Source: SZUA-320 sp963707875
GTDB lineage: Bacteria > Gemmatimonadota > Gemmatimonadetes > Gemmatimonadales > GWC2-71-9
Length of the DNA: 64,000 nucleotides
Assembly (NCBI GenBank): GCA_963707875.1
Contig: CAVPRU010000002.1
Coordinates: 62,001-126,000, forward strand
Direction: 5' to 3'
Part shown: in pieces, positions 26,568-35,402 of the stretch
Layout of the letters: each line of letters begins with the position of its first letter
Position numbering within the stretch: the first letter of the stretch is position 1
Position numbers and translations under genes: made by a program
Notes under the pieces: model-generated
Database searches by the model: none
Told to the model about the DNA's origin: nothing
Seen by the model: the letters and a program-made list of their open reading frames with translations, nothing else

Positions 26568-27512
26568 GTGCAGTCTCCTGTCCGGACCGCCTTTGCCGCG
26601 GTGTTGTGCTTCGTAGTACCAGCGTCCGCCCAAGAACTGAAGATCAACGTGACCGATGGCAACCAACACAAGCCCGCGCAGATCCTGGTGGGAACACACG
26701 CCGTGAAGCGGATCGGCATGCTCGCCTTCCGGTGGGACCTCACCGTCCAGCAGATCCGGAAGAGTTTCGAGAATCGCAACGATATCGGCGGAGGGATGAC
26801 GCAGGTCACGTGGGGGACCACGATCTCCGAGGTCACGCTCAGCCCGGCCGTGCTGCAGGCGATGACGGATCAGATGTACGATGACCTCGTCGCAGAGCTC
26901 GCCAAACAGCGCACGGTCATCGGGATCGAGAAGATCCAACAGATTCCCGCATACCAGCGCGTCGGCAAGGACATTCCGACCCTCTCCGAGACCGAGGCCT
27001 GGGCAGCGTCAAGTTGGGATGTCGGTGCCAAGGGGAGCAACTCCCTTGGCGCGCTCGCGACCGGCATCAAGATGACGCAGGATGACAAGCTGGGCAGCGA
27101 ACTGCAGCGCGGCTGCGAATGTGACGCCCTCCTCTTCACCACGGTGAAGAGCATCCTCGGCCAGAAGGGGAAGGCCAAGGTGGACGGCGTGCCGGGGCTC
27201 TGGATCGAGGTCGGCTCCCTGCTCGACACCCGCGTCCTGGTGGGCTTCGATCAGGCGACCGCCGCCGCCGAGGCACTCGGCAAACGCGTCCAGAAGATCA
27301 ACAAGATGAATCACGTCACCGCCTTCAACGTCAATGATGGCTCGCTGAAGCTCTTTGTCCCTGGGGGAACCGCGAAGGAGATGGCCGGGGTCGCACCGGA
27401 GAAAGTGGCCGCCGTGTTCCGGAGTCATTTCATCGAGCCGATGATGGCATTCAGCAAGGCGTACGCGGTCGCGGTGGTCGCCTCCATCGCGTCGCACTAC
27501 CCCAGCCAGTAA
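26568..27512 (+). CDS. Secreted hypothetical protein
   Basis: 314 residues from GTG 26568, which has GGAG six bases upstream. The signal peptide is VQSPVRTAFAAVLCFVVPASAQ. The rest is soluble with a hydrophobic C-terminal stretch (AYAVAVVASIASHY). Only two cysteines (GCECD) occur in the mature part. No domain was recognised. It follows the truncated integrase and may have arrived with it, but it has no attC-like sequence behind it. Confidence 0.7.
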   Translation: MQSPVRTAFAAVLCFVVPASAQELKINVTDGNQHKPAQILVGTHAVKRIGMLAFRWDLTVQQIRKSFENRNDIGGGMTQVTWGTTISEVTLSPAVLQAMTDQMYDDLVAELAKQRTVIGIEKIQQIPAYQRVGKDIPTLSETEAWAASSWDVGAKGSNSLGALATGIKMTQDDKLGSELQRGCECDALLFTTVKSILGQKGKAKVDGVPGLWIEVGSLLDTRVLVGFDQATAAAEALGKRVQKINKMNHVTAFNVNDGSLKLFVPGGTAKEMAGVAPEKVAAVFRSHFIEPMMAFSKAYAVAVVASIASHYPSQ

Positions 27513-27757
27513 GCACTCCGCCTTGCCCCCTCCGCCACCGCCCGCTTCCCGTTCCGGGATGCCGCGGCCCGGTGTGCGCCTCGCGAGTGGCGCGGGTGGC
27601 GCGAGTGCGGAGGTGGGTGAGGATCTGGTCGATCACCGACGCCTGCGTGATGAAGGCGACGGTGCGCATCGCGGCGCGAGTCGCGGCGCAGCGACCATCG
27701 CGGGCGGCCCGTCCGCTGCCGCGGGCTCTGCCTTCCCCCACATGCCCGTTAGGTGGC

Positions 27758-28088
27758 TGCCAGACTCTCGACAGCGCCACCATGGTCAACATCTTCACCC
27801 AGGACGCCCGGGTTCCTGGCACCCAATGCCGATCCCGTCATTGGACGCCCCGCGATTGAAGCGCTGACCGCCCTGTACATGACGTTCGGCATCACGGAGT
27901 TCCGGGAGGAAACCGTGGCGTTCTATGGCAACGAAGACCTCCTGATTGACGAAGGCACCTATGTCATGGTCTGGGGGGAGGACAACACCAGGGAAGAGGG
28001 CAAGTACCTGAGTGTGTGGAAGCAGGAGGCTGGCGAGTAGAGGATCTACTCCAACATGTGGAACACCAACGCGCCTGCAACGCCATAG
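27758..28088 (+). pseudogene. DUF4440/SnoaL-like protein relic (5' truncated, frameshift, nonsense codon)
   Basis: The frame from 27758 gives QTLDSATMVNIFTQDARV. A one-base slip near 27808-27815 leads to LAPNADPVIGRPAIEALTALYMTF, then EGTYVMVWGEDNTREEGKYLSVWKQEAGE and a TAG. In frame after the TAG comes RIYSNMWNTN, exactly the usual family end, where the TAG position is normally Trp (TGG). The fold's N-terminal helix is missing. Truncation plus slip plus nonsense makes this a genuine relic rather than an error only. Confidence 0.65.
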
Positions 28089-28199
28089 GAACGCGAGGAA
28101 GAAGCCTTCACCGAAAGCTCCGGCAATCTCCTAGGACTGACCAGTCGGCACCACAATTGTTCCGGGACCAAGACCTGTAGACCACTCGGAGATCGTGCC

Positions 28200-29294
28200 A
28201 TGACTGACAGTGCCGAGTGCCACCATATTCCGCCCATGCCGCCTACCCTCCCGTTCACCCTCAGCCGGCACAGCGACGTCTTCGATCGCACCGGCATCAC
28301 CTCCACGACAGACACGGTCCATGGTGTCCTGCGGCTGGACGGTGATCAGCTCATTGTGCAGTGGCGCGTGCACCGCGACACCGATCTGTTTGGAGAGGAG
28401 GTGCGCACCGACCGGAAGGTCGACGATGTGCGCGAGGCGGTCATCCCGATTGCCCTCCTGTCAGGCGTCACAGTCCAGCGACCGTGGTGGGCCTGGAGGG
28501 GCGCCTCGCGGTTCGTCCTGACTGCCGTGGACCTGCGGGCCTTCGAACCGCTGGTGGGGCCAACCGGCCTCAGGCTGCCCCATCCCGCGCAGCTGGTCCT
28601 TCGGCTTCCCGCCAAGGACCGTGAAGCCGGTATCGAGTTCGGGGCAGACCTCGAACTCGCGATCGGGGACCTGGCCATGCGACTGGCAGCGGGGTCCCCC
28701 AGCCCGGAGTCACGGCCTCGGACGAGCACCCGGCAGGGCGCCGCCGGGGGCGACATGACCATTCCCCGACACTACTCTGGATGGGAGCGCCGCTGGCGGA
28801 GCGTCCTGACCCTCGTGCTGGCACTCTACGGTTGGCAACTGCTCCGCACCCCCGGCCAATTCCGCTGGCTCGACGGCCTCGACCTCGCCATCCACGAAAC
28901 GGGCCACCTGGTCTTTGCCGTCGGCGGTGAGTTCCTTGGACTGATCGGCGGCACCTTGGCGCAGGTCCTCCTCCCTCTGGCCTTCATGGTGGCGCTCTGG
29001 CGGCAGGGCGATCGGCATGGCGCCACGGTACCGCTCTGGTGGCTGGGCCAGAACTGCTGGAACATCGCGACCTACGTCAAGGACGCCCGGGCGCAGGAGT
29101 TGCCCCTGGTCGGGGGCGGAGAACATGACTGGGCGCTGTTGCTGGAGCAGTTCGGGGTGCTGCATCGCGATCTCGCGATCAGCCGGGCCGTGGCCCTGGT
29201 CGGGCTCATGCTCTATGGCCTGGCGATCATCCTCGGGTGGCGCGCGCTCGCCGCGGTTCCCCCCGACAGCGGCCCGATCGCGCCGCCCCGCTGA
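28200..29294 (+). CDS. Membrane protein with HExxH motif fused to an N-terminal soluble domain
   Basis: 364 residues in two parts. Residues 1-165 form a soluble, beta-rich domain of unknown type. After a Pro/Ser/Thr-rich linker, residues 186-350 hold three to four membrane segments with H232-E-T-G-H236 at the start of a helix (DLAIHETGHLVFAVGGEF). That is the consensus of membrane zinc peptidases such as M50, although the rest does not match a family I know. An internal ATG (28755) could start the membrane domain alone, so the fusion may be recent. The third zinc ligand is not identified. Confidence 0.7.
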   Translation: MTDSAECHHIPPMPPTLPFTLSRHSDVFDRTGITSTTDTVHGVLRLDGDQLIVQWRVHRDTDLFGEEVRTDRKVDDVREAVIPIALLSGVTVQRPWWAWRGASRFVLTAVDLRAFEPLVGPTGLRLPHPAQLVLRLPAKDREAGIEFGADLELAIGDLAMRLAAGSPSPESRPRTSTRQGAAGGDMTIPRHYSGWERRWRSVLTLVLALYGWQLLRTPGQFRWLDGLDLAIHETGHLVFAVGGEFLGLIGGTLAQVLLPLAFMVALWRQGDRHGATVPLWWLGQNCWNIATYVKDARAQELPLVGGGEHDWALLLEQFGVLHRDLAISRAVALVGLMLYGLAIILGWRALAAVPPDSGPIAPPR

Positions 29295-29634
29295 TCGCAG
29301 ACCACCATTTCGGCTGGGCAAGCGGGCGCCTGATCCACCCGTCGCTGCTGAGGGTGGGGAGTGGCCGCCGGCGGCGTCAGGCCCTGCCGAATGACCCGGA
29401 ACCCACCAGACGAGGGTAGCAGGGACTGCCAGCCGCCCAAGGCCACGCCCCACCCTCAACAGCCTGGCCCGGACCTGCTTGGCAAGACAGCGTCAGGGCT
29501 CACCACGCTGCCTGATCACCGGCGGGTGGAGGGCTGAGGCCTGGGGGGTCTAGCCGGGTAGCGCTTTCGGGAGCATTCTCTGCAGCAGTTGGCACCGACA
29601 GCGCTCTGCTTTCCCATCGCCTGGAGATGGCACC
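29295..29634. other. 340-base intergenic region with a dispersed inverted repeat
   Basis: No coding sequence is supported here. It holds the long imperfect inverted repeat at 29344-29463, listed separately. The last 40 bases before the next gene contain no clear promoter. A GGAGAT lies close to the ATG at 29635. Confidence 0.6.
29344..29463. repeat. Long imperfect inverted repeat, copy A of a dispersed element
   Basis: Two 32-base arms (29344-29375 and 29432-29463) are inverted copies with 27 of 32 positions matching, enclosing 56 bases. The arm is G-rich (GAGGGTGGGG core). A third copy of the arm and an adjacent 14-base block (CAGCCTGGCCCGGA) occur at 41979-42034. The structure could fold into a long hairpin, as in a non-autonomous mobile element or a cassette recombination site. 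It lacks the GTTRRRY/RYYYAAC core bases of attC. Confidence 0.55.
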
Positions 29635-30057
29635 ATGGAACCCGCGCCAAAGTGGTTCAAGCCGGTCGTAATTGTCGCCCTCCTCTGGAACCTGCTTGGC
29701 TGCGTCGCCTATCTCTCCGACGTGATGCTGACACCGGACGATGTTGCGAAGATGCCCGCCGCCCAGCAAGCGCTGTACGCCTCGCGGCCCGCCTGGGCCG
29801 TGGCGGCCACCGCCTTCGCGGTATGGGGTGGCGCACTCGGCTCCATTGGCCTCCTGCTGCGCAAGCGGTGGGCGAAGGCGGTGCTCCTGGTGTCACTCGC
29901 GGGAGTAGTCGTACAGGACGTCGGACTCTTCGCCCTGACTGAAGCTGGGTCTCTGGCTGGGCCAGTGGCGCTCGCGCTGCAGGGCCTGGTGCTCGTGATC
30001 GCCGTGGCCTTGGTCCTGCTCGGGCGCAAAGCCGACCGCCAGGGATGGCTCTCCTGA
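29635..30057 (+). CDS. Small integral membrane protein, four segments
   Basis: 140 residues. Hydrophobic segments lie at about 10-30, 52-75, 83-102 and 108-130 (KPVVIVALLWNLLGCVAYL, WAVAATAFAVWGGALGSIGLLL, AVLLVSLAGVVVQDVGLFAL, ALALQGLVLVIAVALVLL). A short polar loop, DVMLTPDDVAKMPAAQQALY, links the first two. I have seen this pattern in uncharacterised membrane proteins but cannot name the family. A single gene in a region of small stand-alone genes. Confidence 0.75.
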   Translation: MEPAPKWFKPVVIVALLWNLLGCVAYLSDVMLTPDDVAKMPAAQQALYASRPAWAVAATAFAVWGGALGSIGLLLRKRWAKAVLLVSLAGVVVQDVGLFALTEAGSLAGPVALALQGLVLVIAVALVLLGRKADRQGWLS

Positions 30058-30156
30058 ATGAGTGCTCAGCATTGGCGGCACCAGCCCACAAGCGCGTGAG
30101 TTGCGGGGCCGCAGACCATACACGCTCTCTCACCACCACCCGAGCTCGGGGGTTCC

Positions 30157-30543
30157 ATGAAGCGGGTCACTGGCATTGGCGGCATCTTCTTCAAAGCCAA
30201 AGACGCTCCGGCACTCCAGGCGTGGTATCAACGGCACCTCGGCATCGATGTCCAGGCATGGGGGGGCACCGCTTTCACCTGGACCGACGATGCAGGCAAG
30301 CCGGTGGCCGGAACCACCGTCTGGTCCATTGGTGCGGCCCAGGGTGACCAGTTCGCCCCCAGCGCTGCCACGTTCATGGTCAACTACCGGGTGGACGATC
30401 TCCACGCGCTGGTGAAGGTCCTGCGCGAAGAAGGCTGCAACGTGCTCGAGAAGATCGACGATTCCGAGTACGGGAAGTTTGCCTGGGTCATCGATCCGGA
30501 AGGGAACAAGGTAGAACTGTGGCAACCACCTGCCGGCCAATGA
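30157..30543 (+). CDS. VOC-superfamily (glyoxalase-like) protein
   Basis: 128 residues covering one vicinal-oxygen-chelate module pair: GIGGIFFKAKDAPALQAWYQRHLGI, FTWTDDAGKPVAGTTVWSI, ATFMVNYRVDDLHALVKVLREEGCNVLEK and FAWVIDPEGNKVELWQPP. The final Glu is the usual metal ligand. The N-terminal His ligand of true glyoxalases is not present, so catalysis is uncertain. Family members include dioxygenases, glyoxalases and resistance proteins. Confidence 0.88.
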   Translation: MKRVTGIGGIFFKAKDAPALQAWYQRHLGIDVQAWGGTAFTWTDDAGKPVAGTTVWSIGAAQGDQFAPSAATFMVNYRVDDLHALVKVLREEGCNVLEKIDDSEYGKFAWVIDPEGNKVELWQPPAGQ

Positions 30544-30608
30544 CGAGGGCAAGTCGGCCTCAGCATGCAGTTGCGGCCTGACAGGTCTGTACACTGCCAA
30601 GGTGAATC

Positions 30609-31040
30609 ATGACCAGTGTGAACTGGCGTCGCGTGTGGATGGGCGGAATGCTTGCGGCGCTTGTCATGAGCATCGCGTGGCTTCCGGTCGTCCTGATCTT
30701 CCGGGCCGAGGCGATCGCCACGCTCGGTGCCATGGGCTTGTCCGATCGGGTGACCGTCCCCATGATGGCCTACGTGATCGTCGTCACCCCGGGGCTCGGA
30801 ATTCTGTCAGTGTGGATCTACGCCGCAATTCGCCCCCGGTACGGCCCGGGGCCCCGCACAGCCGTCATCGCTGGCTTGGCCGTGTGGACCCTCAGCCTGC
30901 TCACGGATGGCGCCTGGTATGCGCTGGGCATCGTCCCCATCGGCTCCTTCGGCTTCCTCAAGGCACTTGATCTGGTCGCCGTGGTGCTTGCAACCCTCGC
31001 CGGTGCACGGGTGTATCGTGATGGGCCGCTCCCGCGGTAG
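30609..31040 (+). CDS. Small integral membrane protein, four segments
   Basis: 143 residues with membrane segments at about 10-30 (GGMLAALVMSIAWLPVVLIF), 48-70 (MMAYVIVVTPGLGILSVWIY), 82-105 and 112-134. A basic loop, RPRYGPGPR, and a C-terminal RVYRDGPLPR place the ends in the cytoplasm. I do not recognise a named family. ATG 30609 is preceded by AAGGTG. Confidence 0.75.
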   Translation: MTSVNWRRVWMGGMLAALVMSIAWLPVVLIFRAEAIATLGAMGLSDRVTVPMMAYVIVVTPGLGILSVWIYAAIRPRYGPGPRTAVIAGLAVWTLSLLTDGAWYALGIVPIGSFGFLKALDLVAVVLATLAGARVYRDGPLPR

Positions 31041-31171
31041 TCAGGCAGACGCAGGAGCAAGGCGGGGTTCTCGACGCGTTTGCAGCGGTCGGCCGCATTG
31101 ACTGGCGCTCTTGGGCCGGACTCATGGGTGGCTAGCACTTCCTGCACTTCCATGATTGGAAGGAATCCCAC

Positions 31172-31783
31172 ATGATGCGATCGCCATATGTCGCCCTACT
31201 CGTGTCACTCGCCCTGTCCGCACCCGGCTACGGGCAAGTCCCGGAGTCTGCCCCTCGCGCGATCCAGCTACCGGATACCATGGGCGCGAACTTCGCCGTG
31301 AGCGACACCCTCACTGGAACCAGCGAGCCCACCGACTACGATTTCCTCATCGGCACCTGGCGCTTCACGTTCCAGGCGCGGCGCAACGATGGCTCGTTCA
31401 CTCCGGCCTTCACCGGTCATTGGGTCTTCACCACAAAGCAGACCGGGGGCCAGGGGGTGCTGCTGGAGGATCACTGGCGGCCGGACGACCCGACCTCGAC
31501 CTGGGACGCGGGCACCTGGACGTACCGAGCCTACAACCCGGAGCGCCAGATCTGGGAGATGCAGGGGATCAACACCACGCTCGGCGCGTGGCAGCCAGGG
31601 CTGATGTGGACCGCTGGGGACAGCCGATTGCTTACCGAATGGTACGGGCCCATACTGGTGCGCTTTCGCTACTTCGCCATCCAGTCGGACAGGTTTCTCT
31701 GGCGCGCCGATGCCACCTTCGACCGGGGCCGCACCTGGATCAGGGACTACGGGACCATGGAGGTCCACCGTATCTCGCGGTGA
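31172..31783 (+). CDS. Secreted protein with a DUF1579-like core
   Basis: 203 residues with a signal peptide ending at GYGQ. The segment YDFLIGTWRFTFQARRNDGS followed by TTKQTGGQGVLLEDHWR, WTYRAYNPERQIWEMQG and FDRGRTWIRDYGTMEVHR is the pattern of DUF1579-type lipocalin-like proteins (LIGTW start, strand-rich, Asp-Tyr end). No activity is known for the group. Assignment is by motif and moderate. Confidence 0.7.
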   Translation: MMRSPYVALLVSLALSAPGYGQVPESAPRAIQLPDTMGANFAVSDTLTGTSEPTDYDFLIGTWRFTFQARRNDGSFTPAFTGHWVFTTKQTGGQGVLLEDHWRPDDPTSTWDAGTWTYRAYNPERQIWEMQGINTTLGAWQPGLMWTAGDSRLLTEWYGPILVRFRYFAIQSDRFLWRADATFDRGRTWIRDYGTMEVHRISR

Positions 31784-32150
31784 GATCCGCCAAGGGGTTG
31801 GCGCCCTCGCAGTCGACGCCGGTTCCGGGACGATGCACTTGCGAGCGTCGAGGGCGATTGCATCAGTCTTGCCGGCAGTGTGACCGGCGTGGCACGAGAT
31901 CGGATGGGCCGGGGAGGAGCTCCGACTTGAATCGCGGAGTGTCCAGGCTGCCCTCTTGCGGTGGCAGGAACGCAATGGATGCGAACTAGCGTGCGTGGAT
32001 TCCACACGCCTGTGCAGGTCCGATAGCAGTTGGGCGGACTGAGGAAGGCCACTGGGACTGACTCTGGCAAGGAGCGGGAACATGAGCTGCTGCATCGAGG
32101 CGGCGCACGAGTCGTCCGCGAATGAGCCGCAAGGTGGCTGCAAACGGTGC
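31784..32150. other. 367-base region without a supported gene
   Basis: All reading frames are short or lack homology. A GGAGC precedes an ATG at 32082, but the better start of the next gene is 32151. No promoter or repeat could be recognised with confidence. Confidence 0.5.
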
Positions 32151-34833
32151 ATGACAAGAGTGCGTCACGCAGCGCTCTTGTCACGATCCCTCCTCATTGT
32201 GGTTGGCGCCGCGTTTCTGATCAGGCCCCTGTCGCTCTCAGGGCAAGTGGCATCCCCAGAAAGGCCCGCCCGCCTTTGAGGCTATTGCCGCACATCTGAC
32301 GATGCTGGAGACGTCGCCATTTCGCGGCCTCTCGTGGTCGTTTCTCGGGCCCACGAACATCAGCGGGCGCGCCAACGACGTCGCCGTTGCCGACCGTGAG
32401 GGCCAACGCCGCATCTACGTCGCCTACGACGGGGGCGGCCTCTGGAAGACCGACGACAATGGAGGTTCGTGGCAAGCCGTGTTCACGCGGGCCGCCTCCA
32501 CAGCCATCGCCACGGTGGCGGTCGCGCCGTCGAATCCGGACGTCGTATGGCTGCTCACGGGGGCCTCGGCCCGCTCGAGGCCCTCAGCCGCAGGCGCCGG
32601 CGCATTCAAGTCGGAGGATGCCGGGCGGACCTGGCAGCCCATGGGGCTGGATCGGATCGGTGCGGGCGGCTACAGCCGGATCGTGATCCACCCGACGGAT
32701 CCCGATATCGTGTACGTCGCTGCTCAGGGCGGTCCTCTGGCCGCGCACGACCTCCGGGGCGTGTTCAAGACCACCGATGGCGGGAAGAGCTGGGTCTCGG
32801 TCTTCTCGCGCGGCCCCGACGTAGGCGTCTCCGGCCTGGTGATGGATCCGACCGATCCTTCCATCCTGTATGCATCGACCCGCTGGCGCACCCGGGGGAA
32901 TGAACCGCCGCTGGCACTCCCCGACTCGCTGCGGCCGAGTGCCTTCAAGACCAGAGACGGAGGACAGACGTGGACGGAAATCGCCACGGGCTTGCCAGAT
33001 CCCAATGCCCGTGGCCTGGTTGACATTGGCGTTTCACGTTCGGTTCCGAACGTGTTGTACGCACTGGTCTACAACCTCCAGGTGGTCGCCCAGGCCCGCC
33101 CCGGTGAGACGAGTCTCTTCGGCCTCCCCTCGCCGCCCCACGTCCGGGGTCCCGAAATCTACCGCTCGGATGAGGCCGGCGCCTCCTGGCGCAAGATGAA
33201 TCCGGCTCGAGAGGTCATCGACCCGGGAACCGAGTGGGTGCACCAGATCCGGGTCGATCCGATCGACCCGAACACGATCTACACGCTCGGTCGGTCGTTC
33301 GGTGTCTCGCACGACGGAGGCCGGACAATGCAGTCCCGGTGGATGGGCCACGTGGATCACAACGGACTGTGGATCGACCCCATGCGGCGCGGCGTGCTGT
33401 ATGATGCCAACGACGGAGGGCTTTTCATCTCCGAGGACGGCGGCCGGTCCGGCGTCCGCACCTTCGTCCCGACGGCACAGTTCTACGACGTCGCACCAGA
33501 CTCGGCCAGACCAGCGCACGTATACGGCTCTGTGCGAGACGTCGGGAGCGTTCGACGCGTCATCGACCTCACACCTGTCCGAGCCCTGACGGCCGATGCA
33601 TTCGAAATGGGGCGGTACGGTGGCGAAGACACCCATCACGCCATCGACCCCCTCTTTCCGAATCTCGTCTATGCAGCGGCGGGTCTCACCGGCCGCAGCG
33701 TCATGCGGTACGATGTATCGCACTGGTGGAGTGCGACCGACATCAGTCCAGTCGCTGGGCCCGGCGAACCCCGGTTGCGGGGCGCTTGGATGTTTTCGAT
33801 CGAGATGTCTCCGCACGACCCGCAAAAGCTCTATCTCGGCTACCAGTACCTCTACCGTTCCCGCGATCGGGGTGACCACTGGGAACGGATCAGCGGCGAC
33901 CTCACGGACAACGGGCCGCCCGAAATGCAGATCCTGGATTACTCCAACCAGGCCATTGCATCCACTAGCGAATCCCCAATCAGGGCAGGCCTGATTTACG
34001 CCGGAACAGACGATGGGCATCTGCACGTTACGCAGAATGACGGCGTGACGTGGACAGACTTGACAGGAAACTTGCCGCAGAAGAAGTGGATATCCCGCGT
34101 GGTCGCGTCCGGTCACGCCGAAGGCACACTGTATGTAGTGCAGCGCGGTCGCGAAGATGGCGATTTCGCCCCGTACCTGTATCGGTCGGATGACTACGGC
34201 CGCACCTTCATCAACCTGGTCGGCAATATCCCGGCCGGCCCGGTGAACGTCCTGCGCGAGGACCCCACCGACCCGGTGCGGCTTTATGCCGGTACGGACT
34301 TCGGTGCCTACACCTCTACCGATGCTGGTGCGCACTGGGACGTCCTCGGCGGAAACCTGCCAGCCGTACCGGTGACCGATCTGCAGATCCATTCACGCGA
34401 TCGGCTGATCGTGATCGCCACGTACGGCGCCGGCCTCTGGGCGCTCGACGCGGAGGCAGTCCCGGGTGCGGCGGCCGAAGCGGCCGAGGCGGACTTGGCG
34501 TACCGCGATCCGCGGGAGGCGGCGATGGTCGGATTGAACGCCAGGGAAGCCGTGTGGCCCGATTGGGTGGTGAGCGCACTTCTCATCGTTGCCGGGGCCA
34601 CCGCAGTCGGCGCCCTGGCCTGCTTTCTTGGGGTCGTCGTCCGGCTGTTTCGGACGCGCCGCACCTGGTGGGCGCTCCTGGGGTTGTTGTTCCCTCCGTA
34701 CGCGTTCGTCTGGGGCTGGCTCGACGGGTACCGCCACAAGCGGCGTCGGTTGATGGTCGCGTGGTCGGCCCTCACGGTGCTCTCCGTGGGCGCTGTCATT
34801 GGCGCTGTGGTGGTCGAGTTCACGCACGGTTAA
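32151..34833 (+). CDS. VPS10/BNR-repeat protein with C-terminal membrane helices (frameshifted near the signal peptide)
   Basis: ATG 32151 starts a signal peptide (TRVRHAALLSRSLLIVVGAAFLIRPLSLSGQ). One base slips near 32250-32275, after which the body runs intact from PPAFEAIAAHL. It has many BNR/Asp-box turns (LWKTDDNGGSW, FKSEDAGRTWQ, FKTTDGGKSWVS, YRSRDRGDHWERISGD, YTSTDAGAHWDVLGGNLP). Unlike its relative at 9976, it ends in three membrane segments (WVVSALLIVAGATAVGALACFLGVVV, WWALLGLLFPPYAFVWGW, SALTVLSVGAVIGAVVV), so it is membrane-anchored. Ligand and role unknown. Confidence 0.85.
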
Positions 34834-35103
34834 CAAATCAAGGCGCCGACCTGGAGTGCGCTGAGCGGCATTGCGATAACAGCGCAACGTTCGGAGGGAT
34901 CGCCCGGTCTCACGGGGTGGAAGGCTGGTCAAGCAAAGCGCTTGTGATCACGCTGCTGCTCTGTGCCACATCCTCCACACTCTTCTTCGTGGCTCGGGCG
35001 ACCTATGCGACGGTCGCCGGGAACGCGGAGCACTTCGAGTCGGACCCCACCGCCCAGGACGATCCCGCCTGGCCTGGCCCCTGCCTCTGCGAGTGCTGAG
35101 CGA

Positions 35104-35402
35104 CTGGGCATCCGTCAGGACGCGTACTTCTTGCTCACAGACCGCCTGACGTTCACCTATCTCGGTGCGATTCTGCTGCTCGCCGACTCAGTGCCTTCGG
35201 CTTCACGGGGCGGATGGCCCTGACGAATTACCTGCTGCAGATCATGATCAGCGATGTGACGTTCTCGTACTACGGCTTCGGGCTGAACATCAGCTCTTCC
35301 TTTGCGCCGTTCGCCGCGCTCGCGCTGTTTGGGGTTGACCAGCCCGAGCCAGCGGAAGGCCGCTGCTGTATGTCACTGAACTGGCTCCCTGCCAGAGGCT
35401 GA
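35104..35402 (+). pseudogene. DUF418 (YeiB-like) membrane protein remnant
   Basis: The stretch LTDRLTFTYLGAILLLA followed, in another frame, by RLSAFGFTGRMALTNYLLQ...FSYYGFGL is the C-terminal signature of DUF418 (GRMALTNYLLQS). No upstream part of the family is present, and the frame is broken near 35190. The remnant runs into the 3' end of the oppositely oriented efflux adaptor. Bases 34834-35103 before it contain only a possible 50-residue membrane peptide from GTG 34945 ending CLCEC, too weak to call. Confidence 0.65.

Noticed and set aside
27748..27754. GTTAGGT, matching the attC/attI core GTTRRRY, after the truncated integrase
   Set aside because: A seven-base degenerate match occurs by chance. 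No partner RYYYAAC site or suitable hairpin was found upstream.
34945..35099. Possible 50-residue membrane peptide ending CLCEC
   Set aside because: Only a GTG start, no ribosome site and no relation to the two Cys-rich peptides. Composition alone is not enough.
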